Shown here: piece by piece, positions 14,861-23,347 of the stretch | How the letters are laid out: the number at the start of each line of letters is the position of its first letter | Position numbering within the stretch: the stretch's first letter is position 1 | Assembly (NCBI GenBank): GCA_031732795.1 | Contig: JAVMKC010000054.1 | Span: 1 to 26,429 of the forward strand | Length of the DNA stretch: 26,429 bases | Direction: 5' to 3' | Source: Accumulibacter sp031732795 | Lineage (GTDB): Bacteria; Pseudomonadota; Gammaproteobacteria; Burkholderiales; Rhodocyclaceae | Notes under the pieces: generated by a model | What the model was told of the DNA's origin: nothing | Database searches by the model: none | The model's input: the letters and a program-made list of their open reading frames with translations, nothing else | Made by a program: the position numbers and the translations under genes

Positions 14861-15937
14861 ATGATCGACGATTCCCCGGCTGAGCCTTTCGGCGGGCTCG
14901 ACCTGCTGTCATCGGCGGTGCTGCTGCTCGACGACACCTTATTGATCCGCCACATGAATCCGGCCGCGGAAAGCCTCCTGGCAATCAGTTTCCGGATCGT
15001 TGCCGGTTGTCCGTTGGACGGTGTGTTGTCCTGCCCGCCGGCACTGCTCGCGGCCTTCGACAGCGCTTTGAAGTACGGCGGTGCTTATTTCGGTCAGAAC
15101 ATCGAATTGCGGCTGGCCGACGGCGATCTGCTGCCTTTGAATTGCACGGTCAACCCGGTCGACACTCCGCACGCCCGATTATTGGTCGAGTTATGGCCGA
15201 TCGACCAGCAATTGCGGGCCAGCCGCGAAGAGCGCTTGCTCGAGCAGCAACACGCCAACCGTGAATTGATCCGCAATCTGGTGCATGAAATCAAGAATCC
15301 GCTCGGCGGCATCCGCGGGGCGGCGCAGTTGCTGGAGCATGAATTGAATAATCCGGCGTTGCGCGAATATACCCAGGTGATCATCAAGGAAACCGACCGT
15401 TTGCAGGACTTGATGCGCCGGCTGCTGTCACCGCATCGGCCGATGCAACCGGGACCGGTGAATATCCACGAAATCCTGGAGCGCGTGCGCAGCCTGTTGA
15501 CAGCTGAATTTCCAACTTTGTTGATCGTTCGGCGCGATTACGATACCAGCCTGCCCGAGTTGATCGGTGATCGCGAGCAACTGATTCAGGTTTTTCTGAA
15601 TATCGCCCGCAACGCCGCACAGGCCATCGCCGGCCAGCGCGATGGCGTCTTGGATGGTCCAGGCCGTATCGTTTTGCGGACACGTGTCAGCCGACAAGTG
15701 ACGCTGTGCAAACGTCGCCACCGTCTGGCAATCGAGATACAGGTGATCGACGATGGCCCGGGAATACCCGACGATATTCGCCAACGGATGTTCTATCCGC
15801 TGGTTTCCGGCCGCGAGGGAGGCAGCGGCCTGGGATTGACGCTGGCGCAGAGCTTTGTCCAACAACATCAGGGAACGATCGACTGCGAAAGCTGTCCCGG
15901 CGAAACCCGTTTCACGATCCGCTTGCCATTGGCGTGA
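14861..15937 (+). CDS. ntrB: Nitrogen regulation sensor kinase/phosphatase NtrB
   Basis: NtrB phosphorylates or dephosphorylates NtrC according to nitrogen status, under PII control. The 358-residue cytoplasmic protein has an N-terminal PAS domain (residues about 8-115) and a dimerisation helix with His142 in NLVHEIKNPLGGIRGAAQLL. The ATPase domain carries the N box NIARNAAQA, DDGPGIP and GREGGSGLGLTLAQ. ATG 14861 is preferred; a GTG at 14831 would add ten Arg-rich residues that are not part of the PAS domain. It follows the DUF4124 gene by 36 bp. Confidence 0.95.
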   Translation: MIDDSPAEPFGGLDLLSSAVLLLDDTLLIRHMNPAAESLLAISFRIVAGCPLDGVLSCPPALLAAFDSALKYGGAYFGQNIELRLADGDLLPLNCTVNPVDTPHARLLVELWPIDQQLRASREERLLEQQHANRELIRNLVHEIKNPLGGIRGAAQLLEHELNNPALREYTQVIIKETDRLQDLMRRLLSPHRPMQPGPVNIHEILERVRSLLTAEFPTLLIVRRDYDTSLPELIGDREQLIQVFLNIARNAAQAIAGQRDGVLDGPGRIVLRTRVSRQVTLCKRRHRLAIEIQVIDDGPGIPDDIRQRMFYPLVSGREGGSGLGLTLAQSFVQQHQGTIDCESCPGETRFTIRLPLA

Positions 15938-15954
15938 CCGATCACTCGAGCTGA

Positions 15955-15970
15955 TGGCAGGTTTTTTGCT
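15955..15970 (+). promoter_or_regulatory. Sigma-54-type promoter before ntrC
   Basis: TGGCAGGTTTTTTGCT fits the -24/-12 consensus TGGCACG-N4-TTGCW with one mismatch (C to G). It keeps the required GG-N10-GC spacing (GG 15956-57, GC 15968-69). Transcription would start near 15981, about 25 bp before the ntrC ATG. The -12 element runs into the perfect 12-bp palindrome GCTTTTAAAAGC (15968-15979), and TGGCAG pairs with CTGCCA (15983-15988), so a read-through transcript from ntrB would form a hairpin here. Confidence 0.65.
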
Positions 15971-16005
15971 TTTAAAAGCTATCTGCCACGCCATCCGAGA
16001 ACGAT

Positions 16006-17439
16006 ATGCAACCGGTCTGGATCGTCGACGACGACAAATCAATCCGCTGGGTCCTCGAAAAAACCCTCGCTCGCGAAAAAATCGCTTTTCAAAGCTTCGC
16101 TTCGGCTGACGAGGCCTTGGCGCAGCTCGACGCAGGCGGCAAAGCACCGCAGGTGCTGGTTTCCGACATCCGCATGCCCGGTCCATCCGGTCTGGAATTG
16201 CTGCAACTGTTCAGGAATCGCTTTCCGACGCTGCCAGTGATCATCATGACCGCCTATTCCGACCTGGAAAGCGCGGTCTCGGCCTTTCAAGGCGGAGCGT
16301 TCGAGTATCTGCCGAAGCCGTTCGACGTCGATCAAGCCTTGGAACTGATTCGGCGCGCAATCGCCGAAAGCATGCACCAAAACGGGGCGCTGAACGAAGT
16401 CGGCTCGCTACCGGAAATTCTCGGCCAGGCGCCGGCGATGCAGGAAGTCTTCCGCGCTATCGGGCGTCTCAGCCAATCGAGTGCGACCGTGCTGATTACC
16501 GGTGAATCCGGTTCGGGCAAGGAATTGGTCGCCCGGGCCGTGCACCGGCACAGTCCACGCGCCGAGCAGCCGTTCATCGCCATCAACACCGCAGCGATCC
16601 CGCGCGACCTCTTGGAGTCGGAGCTGTTCGGCCATGAGCGCGGCGCGTTCACCGGCGCCGCCAGCCAGCGGCAAGGCCGCTTCGAGCAGGCCGAGGGCGG
16701 CACGTTGTTCCTCGACGAGATTGGCGACATGCCCGCCGAAATGCAGACCCGCTTATTGCGCGTGCTCTCGGATGGTCACTACTACCGCGTCGGCGGCCAG
16801 TCACCTTTGAAAACCCGGGTACGGATCATCGCCGCGACACACCAGGATCTCGAGACGCGCGTCAGGCAAGGCTTGTTCCGTGAAGACCTGTTTCATCGTT
16901 TGAACGTCATTCGGATGCGCCTGCCGAGTTTGCGGGAGCGGCGTGAGGACATTCCATTGCTGGTTCGTCACTTTCTCCAGAAAAGCGCTCTCGAACTCGG
17001 CGTCGAGCCGAAACGGATTTCCGAAGCGGCTTTGCAACGCTTGTGCTCCGTCGATTTGACCGGCAATGTCCGGCAACTCGAAAACATCTGCCACTGGCTG
17101 ACGGTGATGGCGCCGGGGCTACTGGTCGAAGTCGTCGACCTGCCTCCCGAACTGCGCGAAGTCGCCGCCTCGCCGGCGGATAATGACTGGCAGACTGCCC
17201 TGGCCACCGTCGTCGATCGGGCACTGGTCGGTAATCCCGGCCAAGTGCATGACAATTTGTCGAAGGCGTTCGAACGCGTATTGATCAGGCGCGCACTGGT
17301 GCATACCGGAGGTCGGCGAGTGGAAGCGGCACTGGCGTTGGGCATCGGTCGTAACACCATCACCCGCAAGATTCAGGAACTGGCTCTCGACAACGGCTTT
17401 CCGACACCCGCAAACGATCTCGATCCTGCAGGAAGTTGA
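16006..17439 (+). CDS. ntrC: Nitrogen response regulator NtrC (sigma-54 activator)
   Basis: The 477-residue protein has three domains. The receiver domain has the acidic patch DDD (8-10), the phosphorylated Asp54 (VSDIRMPG) and Lys near residue 104 (YLPKPFD). The AAA+ domain has Walker A GESGSGKE (166-173), the sigma-54-contacting GAFTGA (213-218) and Walker B GGTLFLDEIGD. The C-terminal Fis-type helix-turn-helix includes EAALALGIGRNTITRKIQEL. Phosphorylated NtrC oligomerises at enhancers and activates sigma-54 promoters. The gene has its own sigma-54-like promoter in the 68-bp gap after ntrB, so it may activate itself. Confidence 0.96.
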   Translation: MQPVWIVDDDKSIRWVLEKTLAREKIAFQSFASADEALAQLDAGGKAPQVLVSDIRMPGPSGLELLQLFRNRFPTLPVIIMTAYSDLESAVSAFQGGAFEYLPKPFDVDQALELIRRAIAESMHQNGALNEVGSLPEILGQAPAMQEVFRAIGRLSQSSATVLITGESGSGKELVARAVHRHSPRAEQPFIAINTAAIPRDLLESELFGHERGAFTGAASQRQGRFEQAEGGTLFLDEIGDMPAEMQTRLLRVLSDGHYYRVGGQSPLKTRVRIIAATHQDLETRVRQGLFREDLFHRLNVIRMRLPSLRERREDIPLLVRHFLQKSALELGVEPKRISEAALQRLCSVDLTGNVRQLENICHWLTVMAPGLLVEVVDLPPELREVAASPADNDWQTALATVVDRALVGNPGQVHDNLSKAFERVLIRRALVHTGGRRVEAALALGIGRNTITRKIQELALDNGFPTPANDLDPAGS

Positions 17440-17502
17440 TAAATAGTCGATAATGAAATCGATCCAGCCGGTCATGCCGACATCAAAAACTGTCGCCTCC
17501 GG

Positions 17503-17519
17503 TTGGAAACCCATTCTTT
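17503..17519 (+). repeat. 17-nt word shared with the 2267-2397 palindrome
   Basis: TTGGAAACCCATTCTTT is identical to 2282-2298. Sequence on either side differs apart from a few bases, so it is a fragment of the repeat or a coincidence. Confidence 0.35.
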
Positions 17520-17531
17520 CAGGGAGATAAT

Positions 17532-17562
17532 CCGGCTGGGGAGAGGAGCAGCCGGCTTCTTC
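17532..17562 (+). terminator. Possible ntrC terminator
   Basis: CCGGCT (17532-17537) and AGCCGG (17550-17555) form a 6-bp stem with a 12-nt loop, followed by CTTCTTC. The T-run is broken, so this is a weak candidate. Confidence 0.35.
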
Positions 17563-17629
17563 AAGGCTTGATGGTCCGCTCGCCGGCCTGAATGAGCGCA
17601 TCTCACCACCAACACTTCGGGAATTTGCC

Positions 17630-18031
17630 ATGGTCAACCCTTATCAGCCCCCGATAGCAAAAATCGATGACTTTGCCGGTTCCGAAAACAACTCCGGAGG
17701 TGGCAGTTCGGTCATTCCACCACCTGGCGTCAAGGGTTGGAGTTGGGGGGCATTCTGGCTGAACTGGGTTTGGGCGATCGGCAACAAGACGTGGATCGGC
17801 CTGCTGTCTTTTCTGCCTTACATCGGCCTCATTTTCTGCTTTTACCTCGGCTTCAAAGGACGTGAACTGGCTTGGCGGAACAAACGCTGGGACAGTCTGG
17901 AACACTTCAATCGCATTCAGCGCCGCTGGTCGATATGGGGTTGGGCCATACTACTGATCGCCAGTGTCCTGGGGATTCTCGCCGCCGTCCTGACCTCTCC
18001 AACATCCCTTGGTCCGAGTGCCATCCGCTGA
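17630..18031 (+). CDS. Small DUF2628-like membrane protein
   Basis: The 133-residue product has a short Pro/Gly/Ser-rich N-terminus and the signature GWSWGAFWLNWVWAIGNKTW. Two hydrophobic segments, about residues 57-75 and 103-122, flank a basic loop (KGRELAWRNKRWDSLEHFN). This resembles the DUF2628-like inner-membrane proteins that databases sometimes wrongly call ribonuclease G; no nuclease motif is present. It stands alone between ntrC and birA. Function unknown. Confidence 0.75.
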   Translation: MVNPYQPPIAKIDDFAGSENNSGGGSSVIPPPGVKGWSWGAFWLNWVWAIGNKTWIGLLSFLPYIGLIFCFYLGFKGRELAWRNKRWDSLEHFNRIQRRWSIWGWAILLIASVLGILAAVLTSPTSLGPSAIR

Positions 18032-18077
18032 CCGTCGGCCCACTCGGGATTGACGCCGAATCTCGATTTGAAAAAAC

Positions 18078-18884
18078 ATGTCAACCGCCACTTCCGCTTC
18101 CTTGCTCGACTCTGCCCGTTTACGCACCCTGCTCGGCGCAGCGGGCGATCGCTTTGCTCTCGAGACACTGGCCGAATGCCCATCGACCAACAGCCTGTTG
18201 CTCGAACGCGCACTCCGTAGTGCCGTACCCGAAAACACGCTGCTGGTTGCCGATCGACAAACCGCCGGCCGCGGGCGTATGGGGCGACATTGGAGTTCCT
18301 CGGCCGAGGGCAGCCTGACCTTTTCTTTGTCATGGCGCTTCACCGGCCCGCCGGCCAAGCTCAGCGGCTTGTCATTGGCGGTCGGTCTGGCCGTCGCACG
18401 GGGACTGGACGCCTGCGGTGCCTCGCGTATCACCTTGAAATGGCCGAACGACATTCTGCTCGATGGTGGCAAGGTCGGGGGCATTCTGATCGAGCTTGAA
18501 GCCGTTGCCGACGGCATGCTGGCGGTGATCGGCATTGGACTCAATCTGCAATTGCCCGCGGGCGACCCCGGAGACTTCCTGCATCCGCCAGCGGCGTTGG
18601 CCCAGGTGTTGCCGGTGCCGGATCGACATCAGGTATTGGCGCAGGTGCTGCTGTCGCTGACCGAAGTTCTCGATCACTTTGCCGTCTCGGGGTTTGCCGT
18701 GCTGCGCGACGACTGGCAGTCGCGACATGCTTGGCAGGATCGACCCGTCCGTCTGCTCAACGGTGGGACGTTCGATCGTCAAGGGATCTGTCTCGGCGCC
18801 GACGACGATGGTGCCTTGTTGCTGCGAACGGCGCAGGGTGTCGAGCGTTTCTTCTCCGGCGACGTGTCGCTGCGCGCCGAATGA
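18078..18884 (+). CDS. birA: Biotin-[acetyl-CoA-carboxylase] ligase, without repressor domain
   Basis: The enzyme activates biotin with ATP and transfers it to the carrier protein of acetyl-CoA carboxylase. The 268-residue protein begins directly with the catalytic domain: CPSTNSLLL (substrate contact), the adenylate-binding loop GRGRMGR at about 65-71, KWPNDILL at about 120-127, and KVGGILIE. A C-terminal SH3-like domain ends at the stop. There is no N-terminal helix-turn-helix, so it should not act as the biotin repressor. The stop overlaps coaX, a common pairing in betaproteobacteria. Confidence 0.93.
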   Translation: MSTATSASLLDSARLRTLLGAAGDRFALETLAECPSTNSLLLERALRSAVPENTLLVADRQTAGRGRMGRHWSSSAEGSLTFSLSWRFTGPPAKLSGLSLAVGLAVARGLDACGASRITLKWPNDILLDGGKVGGILIELEAVADGMLAVIGIGLNLQLPAGDPGDFLHPPAALAQVLPVPDRHQVLAQVLLSLTEVLDHFAVSGFAVLRDDWQSRHAWQDRPVRLLNGGTFDRQGICLGADDDGALLLRTAQGVERFFSGDVSLRAE

Positions 18885-19609
18885 TCATCGCCATCGACGC
18901 CGGCAACAGCCGGATCAAATGGGGCGTTCACGACGGTCAGCGCTGGCTGGACAACGGTACGCTGGCCACGGCCGACATCGCTTTTCTGAGCGAAGCGGCC
19001 GACGAATGGCCGGCCAAGGCGCAGGTAGTCGTCTGCAATGTCGCCGGACGGGCCGTCGCGGCGCAAATCGAATCTCTGTTGCAGTCTTACGGCAAACTGG
19101 CTTTTCTGCATGCGTCCACCGAATCCTGTGGCGTACGGTCGAATTACGACAGCCCGGTGCAACTCGGTGCCGACCGCTGGGCGGCATTGATCGGCGCCCG
19201 TGCCCGGCGCGCCGCGCCGACGCTGGTGGTTTGCGCCGGCACGGCAACCACTGTCGATCTTTTGAGCCCCGATGGGGTTTTTCAGGGAGGGCTGATCCTG
19301 CCTGGTTTCAATCTGATGCGTTCGGCGCTGGCCAGCAACACCGCGCAGTTGCCGCTGGCCGAAGGTGTTTTCCGGTCCACTCCCCGTAACACGCTCGATG
19401 CCATTTTTTCAGGCTGTCTGCACGCCCAACTGGGCGCGGTCGAGCGGATGTTCGCGGTGCTGGCCGATCAGCCGGAAGCGCTATGTCTGGTCACCGGCGG
19501 TGGTGCCGAGTCCTTGGTGCGGCATTTGCGGATCCCTTGCCAACGAGCGGACCATCTGATTCTCGACGGCTTGGTGCGCTATGCCGGAACGCTGCCGACC
19601 ATTGCTTGA
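18881..19609 (+). CDS. coaX: Type III pantothenate kinase
   Basis: CoaX phosphorylates pantothenate in the first step of coenzyme A synthesis. The 242-residue ASKHA-fold protein has phosphate loop 1 DAGNSRIKWG (Asp6 to Gly15), the pantothenate-binding GADRWAALIGAR at about 97-108, CAGTATTVDLL and the ATP-binding LVTGGGAE. ATG 18881 overlaps the birA stop (ATGA) and places the first loop at the very N-terminus as in the family; an earlier start would lie inside birA. Confidence 0.95.
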   Translation: MIIAIDAGNSRIKWGVHDGQRWLDNGTLATADIAFLSEAADEWPAKAQVVVCNVAGRAVAAQIESLLQSYGKLAFLHASTESCGVRSNYDSPVQLGADRWAALIGARARRAAPTLVVCAGTATTVDLLSPDGVFQGGLILPGFNLMRSALASNTAQLPLAEGVFRSTPRNTLDAIFSGCLHAQLGAVERMFAVLADQPEALCLVTGGGAESLVRHLRIPCQRADHLILDGLVRYAGTLPTIA

Positions 19610-19633
19610 CCTTCTGCCGACCGGAGTCCGCTG

Positions 19634-20038
19634 ATGCCTGCCCACCTGCTGTCAACCTTGCCCGCCTTCCTGGCGTATTTCGCCGCAGCCATCGCGCTGC
19701 TCGGTGTTTTTTTGCTGATCTACGTCAACATCACGCCGTACCACGAATTCGAACTGATCCGCTCCGGCAACCTGGCCGCGGCGATCAGCCTTGGTGGAGC
19801 GATTTTCGGCTTCGCCATGCCGATAGCCAATGTCATTGCCCATAGCGACACCTTGCTCGATCTGGTGTCCTGGGGAGCGATCGCCGGCGTGATTCAAATT
19901 GTCACCTACCTGATCTGCCGACTGGCCTTGCCGCAGCTCAACGCCGACATCCCGGCCGGCCGAATGTCGTCGGCGGCTTTCCTGGCGATACTGTCGCTGA
20001 GTATCGGCCTGATCAATGCGGCGTGCATGACCTATTGA
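19634..20038 (+). CDS. DUF350 inner-membrane protein
   Basis: The 134-residue protein has four predicted helices (about residues 9-30, 47-69, 75-96 and 111-132). The DUF350 signature TPYHEFELIRSGNLAAAISLGGA lies between the first two. GGAG is spaced 7 nt before ATG. DUF350 proteins (relatives of E. coli YjfL) are uncharacterised and often stand beside SPFH, PspA-like or DUF4178 genes linked to envelope stress. Here it is the first gene of such a cluster. Confidence 0.88.
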   Translation: MPAHLLSTLPAFLAYFAAAIALLGVFLLIYVNITPYHEFELIRSGNLAAAISLGGAIFGFAMPIANVIAHSDTLLDLVSWGAIAGVIQIVTYLICRLALPQLNADIPAGRMSSAAFLAILSLSIGLINAACMTY

Positions 20039-20094
20039 GATTCTTTCCGGCGGCGTCCGGCTGTCGCTTTCCTTTCTGCTTTGCGGAGGCTGCC

Positions 20095-21144
20095 ATGGCA
20101 CTCATGGATTTCATCAAGAAGCAATTTGTCGATGTCATTCACTGGACCGAGGACGGTGATGGCGTGCTCGCCATGCGTTACCCGATGCAGGATTTCGAAA
20201 TCCAATACGGCGCGCAATTGACCGTGCGCGAATCGCAACAAGTTCTTTTCGTCAATGAAGGACAGATCGCCGACGTTTTTGCGCCCGGCCTGCACAAATT
20301 GACCACGCAGACCCTGCCGCTGCTGACCAATCTGAAGAACTGGGACAAGCTGTTCGAGTCACCGTTCAAATCGGACGTCTATTTCTTTTCGACCCGTCTG
20401 CAACTCGATTGCAAATGGGGCACACCGAACCCGATTTCGATTCGCGACAAGGAGTTCGGCATGGTGCGCATGCGGGCCTTCGGAATCTATTCGTACAAAA
20501 TTGCCGACGTACGCCAGTTCCACCGTGAAATTTCCGGCACTCGCGAGCGTTACACCGTCGCCGATCTCGACGGCCAACTGCGCAATCTGGTCATCGGTTC
20601 GATGACCGACCTGTTCGGCGAATCCGGCGTGTCGTTCATCGACATGGCCGCCAATCAGGACGAGTTGAGCCGGGCGATGAAAGAAAAGATGGGCCCGGTT
20701 TTCGAACGCTACGGGTTGTTGCTCGACAGCTTCGTGGTCCAGAACGTCTCGTTGCCCGAGGAGTTGCAGAAAGTCCTCGACACCCGGATCGGCATGAACA
20801 TCATCGGCGACATGGGACGTTATACCCAATACCAGGTGGCGAACAGCATTCCGCTCGCCGCCCAGAACGAAGGCGGAATCGCTGGTCTCGGCGCCGGATT
20901 GGGCGCCGGTCTCGGCATCGGGCAGACGATGAGCGCGGCGATCAGCCAAGCCGTGCCGACCGCCGCTGCGCCGACCCCCGCTGCGCCGACCGCCACCGCG
21001 TTGGCAGTAACGGCCAGCGCCGCCGACCGCGCCGATGAAGTGGTGGCGACTCTCGAACGTTTGCACGGGCTGGTCGGCAAAGGCATTCTCTCGCAGGAGG
21101 AATTCGACGCCAAGAAGGCCGAATTGCTCGGCAAACTGAGCTGA
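20095..21144 (+). CDS. SPFH-domain protein with C-terminal SHOCT domain
   Basis: The 349-residue protein starts MALMDFIKKQFVDVIHW, has the SPFH/band-7 core (VFAPGLHKLTTQTLPLL to about residue 235), and a Gly/Ala-rich hinge (GLGAGLGAGLGIGQ). A Pro/Ala/Thr linker leads to a SHOCT helix pair at the end (LERLHGLVGKGILSQEEFD). There is no membrane helix, so it probably sits on the membrane as an oligomer and binds partners through SHOCT. The start at 20095 is fixed by the strong GGAGG nine bases upstream; a longer frame overlaps the DUF350 gene. Role inferred from family: membrane scaffold. Confidence 0.88.
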   Translation: MALMDFIKKQFVDVIHWTEDGDGVLAMRYPMQDFEIQYGAQLTVRESQQVLFVNEGQIADVFAPGLHKLTTQTLPLLTNLKNWDKLFESPFKSDVYFFSTRLQLDCKWGTPNPISIRDKEFGMVRMRAFGIYSYKIADVRQFHREISGTRERYTVADLDGQLRNLVIGSMTDLFGESGVSFIDMAANQDELSRAMKEKMGPVFERYGLLLDSFVVQNVSLPEELQKVLDTRIGMNIIGDMGRYTQYQVANSIPLAAQNEGGIAGLGAGLGAGLGIGQTMSAAISQAVPTAAAPTPAAPTATALAVTASAADRADEVVATLERLHGLVGKGILSQEEFDAKKAELLGKLS

Positions 21145-21183
21145 TCGGCAAGTCTCGGCCCGCTGCGCCTCGACCGTCGTCAA

Positions 21184-23079
21184 ATGAAACAGGCCCGTTG
21201 CCCGTCCTGCGGGGCGCCGGTAGTTTTTCTCTCGGCAACATCGCTGTATGTGGTCTGCGAGTTTTGCCGCAGCACCTTGCTGCGTAGTGGCGAGGATCTG
21301 CAAAACCTCGGCCGGATGGCCGATCTGCTCGATGATCTGACGCCACTGCAGATCGGCAGCGAAGGCGTCTTCCGGGGTCGTCATTTCGCGATCATCGGCC
21401 GGATTCAACTGCAGTACGACGCCGGAATCTGGAACGAATGGTATCTGCTTTTCGATGATGGCCGTTCGGCCTGGCTGTCGGAAGCTGCCGGCGAGTACAT
21501 CGTCAGCGGTCAGGTAAACGTAGCCGAGCCGCCGCCGGCTTTCGACAGCCTGCGGCCGGAAATGCCGGTTACTCTCGACGGGCGTGTCTTCGAGGTCACC
21601 GACCTCAAAACCGCCCGCTGCATCGCCGGGCAAGGCGAGTTGCCGTTCAAAGTCGCCGCCGGTTATGACGTCAATACCGCCGACCTGCGTAGCGCCGACC
21701 GCTTCGTCACCCTCGACTACAGTGAAACACCGCCGTTGGTCTTCGTCGGTCATGCGGTCGCTTTTGCCGATTTACGACTCAGCAACCTGCGGGCGGCGGA
21801 AGCGCTCGACACCGGTCAGCCGTCCGCGAAAGCACGAGTATTCAACTGCCCGCATTGCGCGGCACCATTGTCGCTGCGCAGCGGGGTCATCAAAACCGTC
21901 GCCTGCGACAGTTGTGGCTCGCTGATCGGTATCGAGAACGAAAATTTTCGTTTGCTGCAATACGCGCAACAAGCTTTGCGGGTCGTTCCCTGGCTGCCGC
22001 TGGGCAGTCGAGGAACGATCGAAAGTATCAGTTGGGAGGTCATCGGCTTCATGCAGCGTCGACCGCCCGACGAAGAAACGACGTGGTCCGAATACCTGTT
22101 GTTCGACGGCGACCATGGATTCGCCTGGCTGATCGAAGATCAAGGGCATTGGAACTTTGCCCGTTCCCTCAGCAAGCCCCCGGCAGTCGGCCGACGCCAG
22201 CGCGAGTTCATCCGCAATGGCGAAAAATTCAAACGTTTCAGCAAGGGGCAGGCGAAAGTCAGCTATGTCGTCGGCCAGTTTTACTGGCGGGTGGCCGTCG
22301 ATGATCTCTGCCGGGTTGAGGAGTTCATCTGCCCGCCGCGATTGCTGGTTCGCGAGGTCACCGACAGTGAAAGCCTGTGGTCGGAAGCCGAATATCTCCA
22401 GCCGGAAGCCGTCGCCACCGCGTTCGGAGTGACCAATCCGCCCCCTCCGCGCCGCGGCGTTTATGCCAATCAACCGAACCCTCGCGCCGACAGCCATCGC
22501 CGGATTTGCCGTTTCTTCTGGTTATTGGCTGGGGTGGCCACCGTGCTGCAACTGCTGTTTTTGCTCACCTTCGCCGCGCAGACGGTACTGAAGCAATCGC
22601 TGGTCATCTCGGCGGCCAATCCGGAAGGCACTTGGACCAGCCCCGAACTCGTCCTCAAAAGTCGTGCCCGTTCCCTGTTGCTCAGTCACCGCACCGACCT
22701 GCGCAACAACTGGCTGTCATTGACCACGCTGCTGGTTGAAAAAAATACCGGCCAATCGTACGTCGGCAGCCAGGAATTGGGTCGTTATGAGGGTGTGGAT
22801 GACGGAGAGATATGGATTGAGGGGCAACGGTCCGAACAAATGGTTTTCCAATCGATTCCGCCCGGAACTTATCAATTGGTCGTCGAATACGAACTCGGCA
22901 AGGAAAATTCCCAGTCGGTGATCGACGTCGTCGAACTCGAACGCAACCCGATGGGCTGGTCCAACTACGGACTGTTACTGGTTTTCATCGTCTGCTTTCC
23001 GCTGTTTTCACTGTGGCGCCACAACGCGTTCGAGTCGCGGCGCTGGTCCGGCAGCAATCTGGATAAGGCGGCAAACTGA
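21184..23079 (+). CDS. DUF4178 membrane protein with two zinc ribbons
   Basis: The 631-residue protein has a zinc ribbon at the start (C6/C9 and C25/C28, CPSC and CEFC). A first DUF4178 module follows (about 55-200, with WNEWYLLFDDGRSAWLSEAAGEY). A second zinc ribbon (C222/C225 and C241/C244, CPHC and CDSC) precedes a second DUF4178 module (about 265-405, with WSEYLLFDGDHGFAWLIEDQGHW). A membrane helix at about 441-465, an extracytoplasmic beta-rich domain (about 480-590) and a final helix near 600-617 complete it. The duplicated ribbon-plus-module layout is clear. It follows the SPFH gene by 39 bp. Function unknown; a membrane-linked sensor or scaffold is inferred. Confidence 0.87.
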   Translation: MKQARCPSCGAPVVFLSATSLYVVCEFCRSTLLRSGEDLQNLGRMADLLDDLTPLQIGSEGVFRGRHFAIIGRIQLQYDAGIWNEWYLLFDDGRSAWLSEAAGEYIVSGQVNVAEPPPAFDSLRPEMPVTLDGRVFEVTDLKTARCIAGQGELPFKVAAGYDVNTADLRSADRFVTLDYSETPPLVFVGHAVAFADLRLSNLRAAEALDTGQPSAKARVFNCPHCAAPLSLRSGVIKTVACDSCGSLIGIENENFRLLQYAQQALRVVPWLPLGSRGTIESISWEVIGFMQRRPPDEETTWSEYLLFDGDHGFAWLIEDQGHWNFARSLSKPPAVGRRQREFIRNGEKFKRFSKGQAKVSYVVGQFYWRVAVDDLCRVEEFICPPRLLVREVTDSESLWSEAEYLQPEAVATAFGVTNPPPPRRGVYANQPNPRADSHRRICRFFWLLAGVATVLQLLFLLTFAAQTVLKQSLVISAANPEGTWTSPELVLKSRARSLLLSHRTDLRNNWLSLTTLLVEKNTGQSYVGSQELGRYEGVDDGEIWIEGQRSEQMVFQSIPPGTYQLVVEYELGKENSQSVIDVVELERNPMGWSNYGLLLVFIVCFPLFSLWRHNAFESRRWSGSNLDKAAN

Positions 23080-23226
23080 ATGGTCAGAGGATTTCAGATC
23101 ATCGGGGTTCTGGCCGTGTTGTTCTTTGCCCATGCGCAATATCAAGGTTGGAGTCTTTTTGATCGCGAAGCCGGCAGTCAGTCGGCGCATCATTCCGGCA
23201 GTTCCGGACGAATCAGTCACAAATAG
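23080..23226 (+). CDS. 48-residue membrane peptide of the DUF350-SPFH-DUF4178 cluster
   Basis: ATG 23080 follows the DUF4178 stop with no gap, so translation is probably by re-initiation. The product starts MVRGFQIIGVLAVLFFAHAQ, one membrane helix, then a polar tail QYQGWSLFDREAG and a Ser/Gly/His-rich end SGSSGRISHK. I recall similar tiny genes with a helix and a GR-x-x-HK ending beside DUF4178 genes, but could not check. The terminator that follows supports it as the last gene of the operon. Confidence 0.65.
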   Translation: MVRGFQIIGVLAVLFFAHAQYQGWSLFDREAGSQSAHHSGSSGRISHK

Positions 23227-23244
23227 CGGGCGACTTTCAACTGA

Positions 23245-23284
23245 CAACCAAGCACTGCGTTTCAGGATGCCTGGTTGGTTTTTC
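23245..23284 (+). terminator. Rho-independent terminator of the DUF350-SPFH-DUF4178 operon
   Basis: CAACCA (23245-23250) pairs with TGGTTG (23272-23277). GCA/TGC and CTG/CAG extend the stem inward, and GTTTTT follows. It lies 20 bp after the small gene's stop. Confidence 0.85.
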
Positions 23285-23347
23285 GCAAAAACTGTCCTCT
23301 ATGCGTACCGTCGACGTCTTTGCCCAGCCAACGCGTCGATCCGATCA

